The notes beneath the pieces are model-generated. The model worked only from the letters and a program-made list of their open reading frames with translations, searched no databases and was not told the origin of the DNA. The translations under genes were made by a program, and so were the position numbers. Below are positions 54,048 to 61,914 of a stretch of 64,000 nt of DNA, piece after piece; the first letter of the stretch is position 1, and the number at the start of each line of letters is the position of its first letter. The DNA lies in assembly GCA_910584665.1 (NCBI GenBank), contig CAJUBL010000005.1:1-64000 (forward strand). The letters are read 5' to 3'. Origin of the DNA: an uncultured Muribaculaceae bacterium. GTDB lineage: Bacteria; Bacteroidota; Bacteroidia; Bacteroidales; Muribaculaceae.

Positions 54048-54671
54048 TCAGTGTTTTCGGATTTGATAGGTGAATAAATCGAACCGGGTAAAGCCGAGAG
54101 CTTCAAGCGCAACACGGCTTGCCTCGCGGTCGGCATCAGTGTTGAACTCCGGTATCAGCGGTATGCGGATAACACAGTCATTCTGCCGCCCACTATCGGC
54201 TATCAGCCGGAGATTGGAGAGAACAAGGGAATTGTCTTGCCCGGTATAGGTGCGGTAAATCTCAGGATTCATGTCCTTGATGTCGATAATCAGTGTATTT
54301 ACCACAGGGAGCAAGGATGCGATATTGTCTGCCGGGACATTGAGCGACGTTTCAAGATTTATCTGCCAGCCGTCACCGCACAGTTCGCGGAAGCATCGGA
54401 TAAAACCGGGACGCAGGCACGGCTCACCGCCGCCGAATGTCACGCCGCCATTGGTGGCAAGGAAATAAAGCTCGTCGATGCGGACTTCCCGATACAGCGA
54501 TTCGGAAATATATTCCCTGAATCTGTCACCATCGCCGAGCGACTGGGGATTGAGGCAATACCGGCAACGTAGCGGGCATCCGTGAAAAGCCACAAGCGTA
54601 GTGACACCGTCGCCGTCGGTAGAAAGGCGATGACGCGCTATACCGATAATTCTTACAAGACTGTTTTCCAT
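54048..54671 (-). CDS. Radical SAM protein, PFL-activase/NrdG-like
   Basis: A 207-residue radical SAM enzyme. The cluster motif is CPLRCRYC (Cys32, Cys36, Cys39), followed by GGVTFGGGEPCL, the SAM-binding GGE block, and the strands LETSLNVPA and LIIDIKDMNP. This matches activases that install a glycyl radical, but no glycyl-radical enzyme is adjacent, and there is no room for extra cluster-binding domains. ATG at 54671 is preferred over the upstream TTG at 54689. It is the first gene of the accessory operon, 2 bases before the Cys-motif protein. Confidence 0.88.
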   Translation of the reverse strand: MENSLVRIIGIARHRLSTDGDGVTTLVAFHGCPLRCRYCLNPQSLGDGDRFREYISESLYREVRIDELYFLATNGGVTFGGGEPCLRPGFIRCFRELCGDGWQINLETSLNVPADNIASLLPVVNTLIIDIKDMNPEIYRTYTGQDNSLVLSNLRLIADSGRQNDCVIRIPLIPEFNTDADREASRVALEALGFTRFDLFTYQIRKH

Positions 54672-54739
54672 ACCGTGCCGATTTTCCAAGCCGTCATTCT
54701 ACTTCATTATCCCATAGAGCCAAAGAATGGTTCACACTG

Positions 54740-54747
54740 CAAATTTA
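54740..54747 (-). promoter_or_regulatory. Possible -7 box for the radical SAM operon
   Basis: TAAATTTG on the minus strand fits TAnnTTTG, about 70 bases before the ATG. No TTTG element stands at the right spacing. The rest of 54672-54903 is AT-rich with no gene seen. Confidence 0.3.
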
Positions 54748-54903
54748 ACGAGAATAAATGACTTCAGATATGACATTTGTCACATTCTTACGGGATATGA
54801 TGATTATAATTTAAAATATATACTGAGCCTTTTACACAGACTGTAATGTTAATAAATATTTATTGCTCTTTTGCTAAAATATAGTTGTCTGTATGCGGAT
54901 AGG

Positions 54904-55293
54904 TTAAATGCAATCTGAATCTGTGCGGTTTTCACGATTGTATCGTTCTTCGTATTCAGTAATAATTCGCTCAATATCCTTTTTAAGCTCCGGAATATGG
55001 CACATTACCAAATTCCACAGAAATGTCGGTTACACATTGTCGTAAGCGTGGATGATTCGGTTCCGTGTGTCAATTATGGCTCTCGCATTTGGAATTTCTA
55101 CAGATGGGTCAGCTTTTTTTATTCGATTTATTGCCTCACCCATAATCTCTGTTTTGCGTTCAACTACGCATTTACGCATAATGTCTTTCTCAAACAAATC
55201 ATATCGGTTGGGAAAGTCAACAAAGCAACTCTGCATATCGTTGATTGCGTCCAACACATCCTGGAGATATGTAAGGATTCCCTCAGTAGCCAT
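54904..55293 (-). pseudogene. hepT: HepT-like (DUF86) toxin gene with in-frame stop
   Basis: The N-terminal 87 residues carry the HepT family signature, including the RX4HXY-type active site RNRIIHAYDN. A TAA at 55030-55032 ends the frame, yet the next 41 codons in the same frame encode the expected family C-terminus (PTFLWNLVMCHIPELKKDIE) and stop at 54904-54906. HepT is an RNase toxin whose Tyr is modified by MntA. The stop falls just after the active site, leaving a toxin lacking its last helix, so it is probably inactivated. Its ATG overlaps mntA by 11 bases. Confidence 0.75.
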
Positions 55294-55591
55294 AAATCAT
55301 CTGTTTTGTACGGTTGACATTGGCAATGAAGTATTTGTTCCGAAGTCCTCCTTCTTCAATCAAATCAACCTTTCTACCGAAAAGGCTCTCCAATGCGTCA
55401 CGAAAATCGAAGTAATTTGTAACATAATCCCACTTCTCATGGTCTGCGGTATCGAAGTCCACAAGTAAGTCCACATCGCTTTGGTCGTTGAATCTATCTG
55501 TAAGGATAGAGCCAAAGACAGCCAGAGTCTTGACCTTGTGCTTTCGGCAAAGGTCAATGATTCGTTGTAGATTCAGTTCAATCAACTTCAT
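55283..55591 (-). CDS. mntA: MntA-type minimal nucleotidyltransferase antitoxin
   Basis: A 102-residue minimal nucleotidyltransferase. The catalytic motif GSX10DXD is GSILTDRFNDQSDVD, followed by LLVDF; family block KVDLIEEGGLRN is present. In HepT/MntA modules this protein adds AMP groups to the toxin's active-site Tyr and neutralises it. It precedes and overlaps the hepT-like gene, the standard order. A TATATTTG box at 55612-55619 (minus) gives a promoter with a short leader. Confidence 0.88.
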   Translation of the reverse strand: MKLIELNLQRIIDLCRKHKVKTLAVFGSILTDRFNDQSDVDLLVDFDTADHEKWDYVTNYFDFRDALESLFGRKVDLIEEGGLRNKYFIANVNRTKQMIYGY

Positions 55592-55611
55592 AGACTGTTG
55601 TGTTACACGTG

Positions 55612-55619
55612 CAAATATA
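55612..55619 (-). promoter_or_regulatory. -7 box of the mntA-hepT promoter
   Basis: TATATTTG on the minus strand matches TAnnTTTG and lies 20 bases before the mntA ATG. A weak TTTA element stands about 20 bases further up. Confidence 0.5.
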
Positions 55620-55804
55620 GCGAATCTTTCTGATATATAAACGCTCTCCCACTAAAATCGTTGAACCATCCCACGGCTTTTTCATTTAAGATCTGATTAC
55701 CCTTTCCCAAAAATATTGATATTTTATAGCAATTATACTGTTGGCGACGTGCACATTCAATGTCGGATTTATCAGCAATGGGATTAATCAACACAGGATG
55801 GTGA

Positions 55805-55853
55805 AAATCGTGGAGGGTGCACCGTAAAGCCAACGATACACCCTCCACGATTT
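55805..55853 (-). terminator. Terminator after rsmD
   Basis: AAATCGTGGAGGGTG (55805-55819) pairs with CACCCTCCACGATTT (55839-55853), a 15-base stem with a 19-base loop. On the minus strand a TTTTC run follows. It closes the tRNA/lipoprotein/DUF3822/rsmD group. The 280 bases between mntA and rsmD hold no credible gene. Confidence 0.8.
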
Positions 55854-55875
55854 CAATTGGGGTTATATAATCATG

Positions 55876-56421
55876 TCACTTCTCCATATCGAAGATGCTG
55901 AAGTTCACACTACCGTAGACACGATGTTCCAGAAAGTGGGGAAGCGATGAGAAATCGTATTTACGGCTATGCTCCATAATGAAAAGAGACGTCGGCTTCA
56001 CAACCTTTGATTCAAGGATGGCCATCGGGATATCACCAAAGTCGGGCAAGTCATATGGAGGGTCAGCAAAAACTATGTCATAACCTGTCGTTGCGGTCCT
56101 GATGTATTGCATTACATCACCTTTCACAAGCCGCAGACGGTCGTTGGCGTTAAGCTCAGCCGCTACTTTGCGTATGAAATTATATTGAGTCGATGCCTTC
56201 TCGACGGCAGTCACCATGCTGCATCCGCGCGACAGGAACTCAAAGGTGACAGCTCCCGTGCCGGCAAAAAGATCAAGTGCCGTAGGCTCGCTGTCGAGAT
56301 CAAAAAGATTCTCGATGACATTGAAAATGTTTTCACGTGCAAAATCAGTTGTCGGACGCGCGGTGATGTTGGTAGGAACATCAAATCTACGTCGGCCGTA
56401 TTTTCCTCTTATTATTCGCAT
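55876..56421 (-). CDS. rsmD: 16S rRNA (guanine966-N2)-methyltransferase
   Basis: Methylates G966 of 16S rRNA. The 181-residue Rossmann methyltransferase begins MRIIRGKYGRR, has the SAM-binding block ALDLFAGTGAVTFEFLSRG and the catalytic motif VFADPPYDL in place of NPPY. Family length is 180-200. It overlaps the DUF3822 gene by 10 bases; this pair is a conserved Bacteroidota arrangement. Confidence 0.95.
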   Translation of the reverse strand: MRIIRGKYGRRRFDVPTNITARPTTDFARENIFNVIENLFDLDSEPTALDLFAGTGAVTFEFLSRGCSMVTAVEKASTQYNFIRKVAAELNANDRLRLVKGDVMQYIRTATTGYDIVFADPPYDLPDFGDIPMAILESKVVKPTSLFIMEHSRKYDFSSLPHFLEHRVYGSVNFSIFDMEK

Positions 56422-57245
56422 AGCGGTAATACTATCAGATCAGTCGGGGCATTCATGGCTGTGGCACCACCTGCACGGAACATTGCGGCCGGGAATATCG
56501 CCGGCATCACCGTAGGCAGATATTCACGCAACAGAGGAGTGAGCGAATCACGTACCTCGCGGTCACCGCTCAATACCACGGGCGCCTTACGGTCAATATC
56601 CATAGCCGAGCGCGTAGCCATTATATAATAGAGTGCATCGGCAGGCTCTATCCATTCATAGGTATTTGCCAGCAACAGTCTGTCGCTCTGATATAGTACG
56701 ATATCGAGCGATCCACGACGCAGGTTGACATGACTGGTGAGCGATCCGGCTCCTCGATGTGTGCCGTGACAATAGCGCGTGAATCCCGACAGACGATGTA
56801 TGAAACGAGCCCCGTTGAACGTTCGGGTTATAAAGTTATACAATTCGGTATCTATGAGATGACAAACCGATGCGTCAAGCAACGGCAACTCATCAATGAT
56901 CAGTGCTTTGCCACATACCCCTGTCATCTCGTCCACAATATCGGCGACCAGATCCCTGTTCAGAGTCAGTTCGGTAGGCATTATTGCGAACAAGCCGCTA
57001 CGCGAGACTATAGTGACTCGATTAAAATCATTAAGCAGTAACGGATTGTCATATACCGCCTCTTCAAAAGCCCCGACTGTATCCGTAGCATCCGGATCAA
57101 CAGGTATCGATGAGACTACAAGTGAATGGTCCTCAATAGGACAATAAGCCATAACCTCGACACAATCAGTATCGGGGGCTATATACAGATTCCACAGTCT
57201 GGAATCATGTATCATGTCTTTATATAATCGCTGATAGGACGTCAT
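56412..57245 (-). CDS. DUF3822 family protein
   Basis: A 277-residue cytoplasmic protein with the DUF3822 layout, an actin-like two-part fold in Bacteroidota whose role is unknown. Recognisable blocks are WNLYIAPDTDCVEVM, the middle DTELYNFITRTFNGARFIHR, and the C-terminal VVLSGDREVRDSLTPLLREY. It usually stands directly before rsmD, as here, and starts 18 bases after the Ig-like lipoprotein gene. Confidence 0.85.
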   Translation of the reverse strand: MTSYQRLYKDMIHDSRLWNLYIAPDTDCVEVMAYCPIEDHSLVVSSIPVDPDATDTVGAFEEAVYDNPLLLNDFNRVTIVSRSGLFAIMPTELTLNRDLVADIVDEMTGVCGKALIIDELPLLDASVCHLIDTELYNFITRTFNGARFIHRLSGFTRYCHGTHRGAGSLTSHVNLRRGSLDIVLYQSDRLLLANTYEWIEPADALYYIMATRSAMDIDRKAPVVLSGDREVRDSLTPLLREYLPTVMPAIFPAAMFRAGGATAMNAPTDLIVLPLCE

Positions 57246-57263
57246 CGGAATAGGTCGGAATGG

Positions 57264-59342
57264 TTAGAAACTGCGGCGCTGCATACCGCCGGCACCCTGA
57301 CGGCCCTGACGACCCGAGCGGTTGTCAAACGGATTACGGTTGTCATAACCAGGCCGCCCCATGTCGTTACCGTATCCGTTGCCATAGCTGCCATACCCGT
57401 CACCATAGCCGTCTTCTTCCTCGTCATCGTATTCATCCGTGTCCCGAGGGTTCTTCTCCTTTGTCTTAGGCTTGTTCTTCTTGATAGCGTAGGGTTTCTG
57501 CATGTCTACAGCCAGTTCGTTCAGATCCCAGTCATTTGTCACATCCCAGTTTTTCTTCAGATTGATCTTCCTCGGATAGTAATATACATCCTCGGGCTGT
57601 ATTCTGGCTTTAAGGTCACCGGTAGTCCACTTGCCGTCACCGTTGGCATCGACATATGCACGTGCATAATAAGTACCGGCCTGCAGAAATTCGATACGGG
57701 CCTTGCCACCGACAGCCTCAACTGTACGTATCGGAACATCGGAAGAGTTAAGAACCTCAACCATAATGCGGGCAGAATCAGGAATGCCTTTAAGATTAAA
57801 AATCAATGTCGAATAATCCTCGGCAGGACGTACCGAGATATCCTGTGATACAGGCTTGTTAAACAGTCCGCATACAGTGTGGACCGTAGCAGAATCGACA
57901 GACAGCCTATACTTGCCGCCGGCTTCCCACGGATATTCCATACGGTACTCCATGATGCGTCCGGTGCTGTCCGGTATGAGCCGTGGAGTCGGTAGAGGTT
58001 CCCACACTGTGTCTTTCTGCACCTCCAGATGCCATGCATCGGGATCATAGTGGTCCAGAGGCTGTCCCATGGTAATGAACAGCGGCAGATTGACCTCCTG
58101 TGTTCCTGACCCTATTTTGATATCCATGAAAGTAATCGGTGGCGGAAGTGTATCGGCATCATTCTCGGCATCTTTCTTTTTTTTCTTCTTCTCGGGCTTT
58201 GGTTTCTGAGACGCCTTCAGAAAAAATTTCAGCGTATCGGTTGTCCAGGACAACCGGTCGAGAGTATCCGTACGCTGGTAGCGTGCTGCTATAAGCAACG
58301 AGTCCTGTGACACGACAGCAGGATCTATAATCCAGTAGTCAAGACTATCGAGAGCAACCGAATGGTTGAGCACCGATACTCCGACAGAATCTATACGCTT
58401 TCCGGCATTCGGACCATTGACGATGGTCAGTTCCGGGAGCGAATCGGCAGGTGCGGCAAAATTTATTGATATTCGGTTTGAATCGGCACGACTGTAATCC
58501 TTAAGATATTGTGCGATATAGTTTTCGTTAAACCACGTGAGCAGAATGTCGTTAGGCAGATAGCGTACACCGGGCCTTGTCACGATGGAATCCGTTCCCT
58601 CTGACGACCGCAGTGTATCGGTAACCACTATATCTTCCACCGCCGGAGTCACTGTCGTGGAGTAAAACGCGACATCTTCCGAACGATCCCAATGATAGTC
58701 CCGATTCATATCATTGATAGCAAAAATATTATATGTCCCTGCCTTGAGATTGCGCACAGTAAACTGTCCGAGCTGATTTGTCTTGGCTATACGCAACATA
58801 GGGAGAGTCGATACCGCCGAATCCTCAAGATTGCTGTATACCCCTACAAGCATACCCTGAGCAGGCTCGAGATTGGAAGCCTGCAGTACCATACCGGAGA
58901 TACGCAGAGTGTCTATAGTATCGCCTGTGGCAAAGTCCAGCGCAAAACCATCAAGAATGTTACCTTCGTTAAGATCACGTATGGCATCACTGAAATCGAT
59001 TGTATAGGTGGTATTAGAAATCAGCGTATCCCGTATCTCTACCGAGAGTTTCCTGCCGTTGGAACTTATCACAGGCATCTGCTTCTGGGCTGGAGATACC
59101 ACTACTTTGTTCATGATATCCTCGAGCTTGATATTCTCATCGAACACAGCCTCGATCTTTGTTCCGGAGAAACCGGTAGCACCCGGAGCAGGATTGCTAC
59201 GTATATATACAGGAGGTGTCTCATCGCGCGGACCGCCCTCAGGCCTGCCGATACTGGCACACGAACAGACGAGAACCACCACACCCACCACAGGGAGCAG
59301 CATTCCCATACCCTTGAGAGTATAGCGTGCACCGGTTTTCAT
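57264..59342 (-). CDS. Large lipoprotein with N-terminal Ig-like (SbsA) domain
   Basis: A 692-residue lipoprotein (lipobox CSCA at about residues 27-30). It opens with the conserved Bacteroidota start IGRPEGGPRDETPPVYI and an SbsA-type Ig domain (about 45-145, IEAVFDENIKLED). Two carboxypeptidase-like beta domains follow (GQFTVRNLKAGTYNIFAIND; FLQAGTYYARAYVDANGDGK). The last 70 residues are low complexity: a Lys-rich linker, an acidic run and a Gly/Tyr/Asn/Arg-rich tail. A structural or surface role is likely; no enzyme motif is seen. It lies 59 bases after a tRNA gene on the same strand. Confidence 0.85.
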   Translation of the reverse strand: MKTGARYTLKGMGMLLPVVGVVVLVCSCASIGRPEGGPRDETPPVYIRSNPAPGATGFSGTKIEAVFDENIKLEDIMNKVVVSPAQKQMPVISSNGRKLSVEIRDTLISNTTYTIDFSDAIRDLNEGNILDGFALDFATGDTIDTLRISGMVLQASNLEPAQGMLVGVYSNLEDSAVSTLPMLRIAKTNQLGQFTVRNLKAGTYNIFAINDMNRDYHWDRSEDVAFYSTTVTPAVEDIVVTDTLRSSEGTDSIVTRPGVRYLPNDILLTWFNENYIAQYLKDYSRADSNRISINFAAPADSLPELTIVNGPNAGKRIDSVGVSVLNHSVALDSLDYWIIDPAVVSQDSLLIAARYQRTDTLDRLSWTTDTLKFFLKASQKPKPEKKKKKKDAENDADTLPPPITFMDIKIGSGTQEVNLPLFITMGQPLDHYDPDAWHLEVQKDTVWEPLPTPRLIPDSTGRIMEYRMEYPWEAGGKYRLSVDSATVHTVCGLFNKPVSQDISVRPAEDYSTLIFNLKGIPDSARIMVEVLNSSDVPIRTVEAVGGKARIEFLQAGTYYARAYVDANGDGKWTTGDLKARIQPEDVYYYPRKINLKKNWDVTNDWDLNELAVDMQKPYAIKKNKPKTKEKNPRDTDEYDDEEEDGYGDGYGSYGNGYGNDMGRPGYDNRNPFDNRSGRQGRQGAGGMQRRSF

Positions 59343-59401
59343 TACGATATCATCTTAAAAATCTCAAGTTCCAGCAGAAAGCTGAAACTTGAAAAAACGT
59401 G

Positions 59402-59473
59402 TACCCCGGAGCAGAATCGAACTGCTATCTAAAGTTTAGGAAACTTCTATTCTATCCGTTGAACTACCAGGGC
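59402..59473 (-). tRNA. tRNA-Arg (anticodon CCU)
   Basis: Minus-strand cloverleaf of 72 bases. The acceptor GCCCTGG pairs with CCGGGGT (with two G-U pairs), and the anticodon loop TTCCTAA gives CCU. The T arm is AGCAG-TTCGATT-CTGCT. The discriminator is A and CCA is not encoded. It decodes AGG arginine codons. A matching promoter lies just upstream. Confidence 0.93.
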
Positions 59474-59488
59474 ATCGGTATCGGGGTA

Positions 59489-59519
59489 CAAAGATAGATG
59501 AAAAAACTTAATCGAGCAA
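59489..59519 (-). promoter_or_regulatory. tRNA-Arg promoter
   Basis: On the minus strand TTG (complement of 59517-59519), a 20-base spacer and TATCTTTG (complement of 59489-59496) match the Bacteroidota pattern closely. The -7 box ends 16 bases before the mature tRNA 5' end. The transcript may continue into the lipoprotein gene. Confidence 0.75.
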
Positions 59520-59677
59520 TATACCGGTCGATTTTTTATCCGATGTTTTTATCTGACTTTGCGACCGGAGGTTTTCCGAAAGCTCTTACCGGCAATCAAT
59601 ACAGCATCTTTTTCAAATTATCTCCCGACGTAAAAAACTTTTCGCATTCTGCCGGTGTAAAACTCACCGTTTTTATA

Positions 59678-59685
59678 TACATTTG
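59678..59685 (+). promoter_or_regulatory. -7 box almost touching the GT2 start codon
   Basis: TACATTTG fits TAnnTTTG and ends 5 bases before the ATG at 59691. If used, the transcript would begin at or beside the start codon and be leaderless. The -33 element is not clear. Confidence 0.45.
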
Positions 59686-59690
59686 CAGGT

Positions 59691-60689
59691 ATGAAGAAAT
59701 TTTCTGTTATTATTCCGGTCTACAATCGGCCAGATGAAATCAATGAATTACTTGACAGCCTGTCACGACAATCATATTCCGACTTTGAGGTTATCATCGT
59801 CGAGGATGGATCGACATTACCATGTCATGAGATTGTCGACCGATATGCCGGCCGCCTCGATATCAGATACATATATAAAGATAATGAGGGCCGGTCAATA
59901 GCCAGAAATGCAGGCATAGAAGCTTCGGACGGAGACTATCTGGTATTCTTCGATTCGGACTGCGTCATACCTCCGCAGTATTTCGAGTCTCTTAACAAAT
60001 ATCTGACCGCCAGTCCGGCAGACTGCTACGGTGGTCCGGATGCGGCGCATGACTCTTTCAGTGACACACAGAAAGCTATCAACTACGCCATGACCTCGTT
60101 CCTGACTACCGGCGGCATACGCGGCGGGAAGATACAGCTCGAAAAGTTCGTACCCCGCACATTCAATACCGGTTTCAGCCGCAAGGTTTATGACCATGTC
60201 GGCGGGTTCCGCGAGATGTTCTCTGAAGACATCGACATGAGCACGCGTATAAAACAGGCAGGATTCTCCATCGCGCTGATACGGGAAGCGTTCGTCTACC
60301 ACAAGCGTCGCGTGAATTTCAGGAAATTTCTGCGTCAGGTATACGTCTTCGGCATGTCACGCATCACACTCAGACTGCTATATCCCGACTCACTCAAGCT
60401 TGTCCACACACTGCCTGCATTGTTTGTCGCAGGATGTGTTGTCCTCGTAACACTGGGGTGCACAGTGTCACCATGGTTTCTGACACCGATCGGCGCCTAT
60501 ATCGTCCTGCTGTTTGCTGACGCACTTGTGTCAACCCGGAGTCTTAAAATAGCGGCAATGGCCATTCCGGCGGCATTCATACAGCTGTGGGGTTACGGAT
60601 GCGGCTTCATAAAGGCTTTCGTGCTCAAAATTCTGCTTGGTCACGGACGTAACATAGATGAAGAAATCAGATTAAGAAAAGGCAAGTAA
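59691..60689 (+). CDS. Glycosyltransferase family 2, membrane-associated
   Basis: A 332-residue GT-A enzyme adding a sugar from a nucleotide donor to a lipid or glycan. Blocks are FSVIIPVYNRPDEINELLDS at the start, VIIVEDGST, the DXD-like YLVFFDSDCVIPP (about residues 82-94) and a C-terminal ED motif MFSEDIDMSTRIKQAG. Two or three hydrophobic segments close the protein (VAGCVVLVTLGCTV, IGAYIVLLFADALV, AMAIPAAFIQLWGY), as in GT2 enzymes of surface glycan synthesis. It is 4 bases before radC. Donor and acceptor are unknown. Confidence 0.9.
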   Translation: MKKFSVIIPVYNRPDEINELLDSLSRQSYSDFEVIIVEDGSTLPCHEIVDRYAGRLDIRYIYKDNEGRSIARNAGIEASDGDYLVFFDSDCVIPPQYFESLNKYLTASPADCYGGPDAAHDSFSDTQKAINYAMTSFLTTGGIRGGKIQLEKFVPRTFNTGFSRKVYDHVGGFREMFSEDIDMSTRIKQAGFSIALIREAFVYHKRRVNFRKFLRQVYVFGMSRITLRLLYPDSLKLVHTLPALFVAGCVVLVTLGCTVSPWFLTPIGAYIVLLFADALVSTRSLKIAAMAIPAAFIQLWGYGCGFIKAFVLKILLGHGRNIDEEIRLRKGK

Positions 60690-60693
60690 TACC

Positions 60694-61410
60694 ATGTATG
60701 ACGAGGATTTCAACCCGCCGGCAGTACCCCGTGTAGCCGATCTTGACATTGACGACAAGCCACGAGAAAAAGCTATGAGAAACGGCATCCAGTCACTGAG
60801 CAAAGCCGAGCTTATGGCCATAATTCTTGGAAGCGGTATTGTAGGAAAGTCTGTAATAGCGCTTAGTCAGGACATTCTGCGAGACAATGACAACAGCCTG
60901 CACAGGCTGTCACAGATGAGCGTTGACGAACTGTGCTCCCGTTACAAAGGTATCGGACCGGCCAAAGCTATCAGCCTCAAGGCTGCGGTAGAACTCGGCA
61001 CACGCAGTGTCGAGGACGGCCAGGTACTTCCAGAACAGATCACAGGAGGACATGATGTATATAATCTTATGAGACAGAAACTCCAGAATATCAATTATGA
61101 AGAATTCTGGGTATTGCATCTTTCACGTTCCAACAGAGTCATCTCACGTGAATGTGTGAGCCGAGGCGGTACTGCAGGCACAGTAGTCGACACCAAGCTT
61201 ATACTGAAAAGCGCTATCAACAAACTCGCATCGTCACTGATACTTGTCCACAACCATCCGTCAGGCACACTACGTCCAAGCGGTGAGGACGACAACATAA
61301 CCCGCCGTATAAAGGAAGCCGCCAGACTGCTTGACATCCGCCTTCTCGACCACGTGATCATAACCTCCACAGGTTACTACTCATACAACGACAACAACCG
61401 GCTGTCATAA
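60694..61410 (+). CDS. radC: RadC family protein (JAB/MPN domain)
   Basis: A 238-residue protein with an N-terminal helix-hairpin-helix-like part (ELCSRYKGIGPAKAISLKAA, about residues 74-93). The C-terminal JAB1/MPN metal-binding domain carries the motif LVHNHPSGTLRPSGED. RadC was named for DNA repair, but its function is unresolved. The length is normal. It follows the GT2 gene with a 4-base gap and is probably co-transcribed. Confidence 0.92.
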   Translation: MYDEDFNPPAVPRVADLDIDDKPREKAMRNGIQSLSKAELMAIILGSGIVGKSVIALSQDILRDNDNSLHRLSQMSVDELCSRYKGIGPAKAISLKAAVELGTRSVEDGQVLPEQITGGHDVYNLMRQKLQNINYEEFWVLHLSRSNRVISRECVSRGGTAGTVVDTKLILKSAINKLASSLILVHNHPSGTLRPSGEDDNITRRIKEAARLLDIRLLDHVIITSTGYYSYNDNNRLS

Positions 61411-61425
61411 CCATTTAAAGCGCAC

Positions 61426-61703
61426 CATCCGGATGCTGGGGATTGAAAGCGCAGATTTCGCAGATTATTTTTGAGCGTGCCGGTCAAGAAAAGAACCGCA
61501 AATTACGCAAATTACGCAAATTATTTTTGGGGTGGGCCGGACAGTCGTATCAACCTGACTTTTTTGCGTAATTTGCGGTTAAATTTTTACTCCGGATGGC
61601 TCTTTTAATCTGCGATCTTCGTTCCTCCTTATCCATATATGCAGAACGCTTTCGTAGCGAAGCGTAGAGAGAATCTGCGATTTAATCTTCCCCTCCGGAT
61701 GAG
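61426..61703. repeat. REP-like intergenic repeat cluster with long inverted repeats
   Basis: The noncoding stretch after radC is built of short repeats. AACCGCAAATTACGCAAA (61494-61511) and its exact complement (61563-61580) form an 18-base inverted repeat. CGCAGATT occurs at 61450-61457 and 61459-61466, with its complement AATCTGCG near 61608 and 61672. CATCCGGATG (61426-61435) recurs as TCCGGATG at 61592 and 61694. TTATTTTT follows two of the units. This resembles REP/MITE-type intergenic elements; no open frame is present. Confidence 0.65.
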
Positions 61704-61729
61704 CCATTCAAATCACACGTGAGGATTTA

Positions 61730-61761
61730 TTTGCGCAGACACGGATTTGTTCTTACCTTTG
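61730..61761 (+). promoter_or_regulatory. Promoter of the thiamin receptor transcript
   Basis: TTTG at 61730-61733, a 20-base spacer and TACCTTTG at 61754-61761 match the Bacteroidota consensus. Transcription would begin near 61768, about 50 bases before the TPP aptamer. Confidence 0.8.
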
Positions 61762-61816
61762 CAGTGTCGTTAACGGCCTGACTGCCGCGGCGGCACGAGA
61801 TAGTTTACATATTATT

Positions 61817-61912
61817 AATTGGGGGTGCGACGGCCGCGCTATACCGAGTGTGACCGAAGCTGAGATCAGACCCTTAGAACCTGAACCGGGTAATACCGGC
61901 GTAGTGAAAATT
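61817..61912 (+). promoter_or_regulatory. TPP riboswitch (thi box)
   Basis: The aptamer shows the conserved blocks GGGGGTGC (61821), CTGAGATCAGACCCTTAGAA (61860 onward), CCTGAACCGGGTAATACCGG and CGTAGTGAA before the closing P1 strand. P1 pairs AATT near 61817 with AATT near 61910. The start codon of the next gene comes 2-3 bases after the aptamer, leaving no separate expression platform. TPP binding should therefore hide the translation start. Confidence 0.93.
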
Positions 61913-61914
61913 AA

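Noticed and set aside
54048..54671. NrdG, the activator of anaerobic ribonucleotide reductase
   Set aside because: The fold fits, but nrdD is not adjacent and the neighbours are unrelated, so the specific name is not justified.
55603..55848. 81-codon minus-strand frame upstream of mntA
   Set aside because: It starts inside the rsmD terminator hairpin and covers the mntA promoter.
61450..61680. CRISPR-like or tRNA-like structure in the radC-riboswitch gap
   Set aside because: Repeats are too short and irregular for CRISPR, and no cloverleaf can be drawn.
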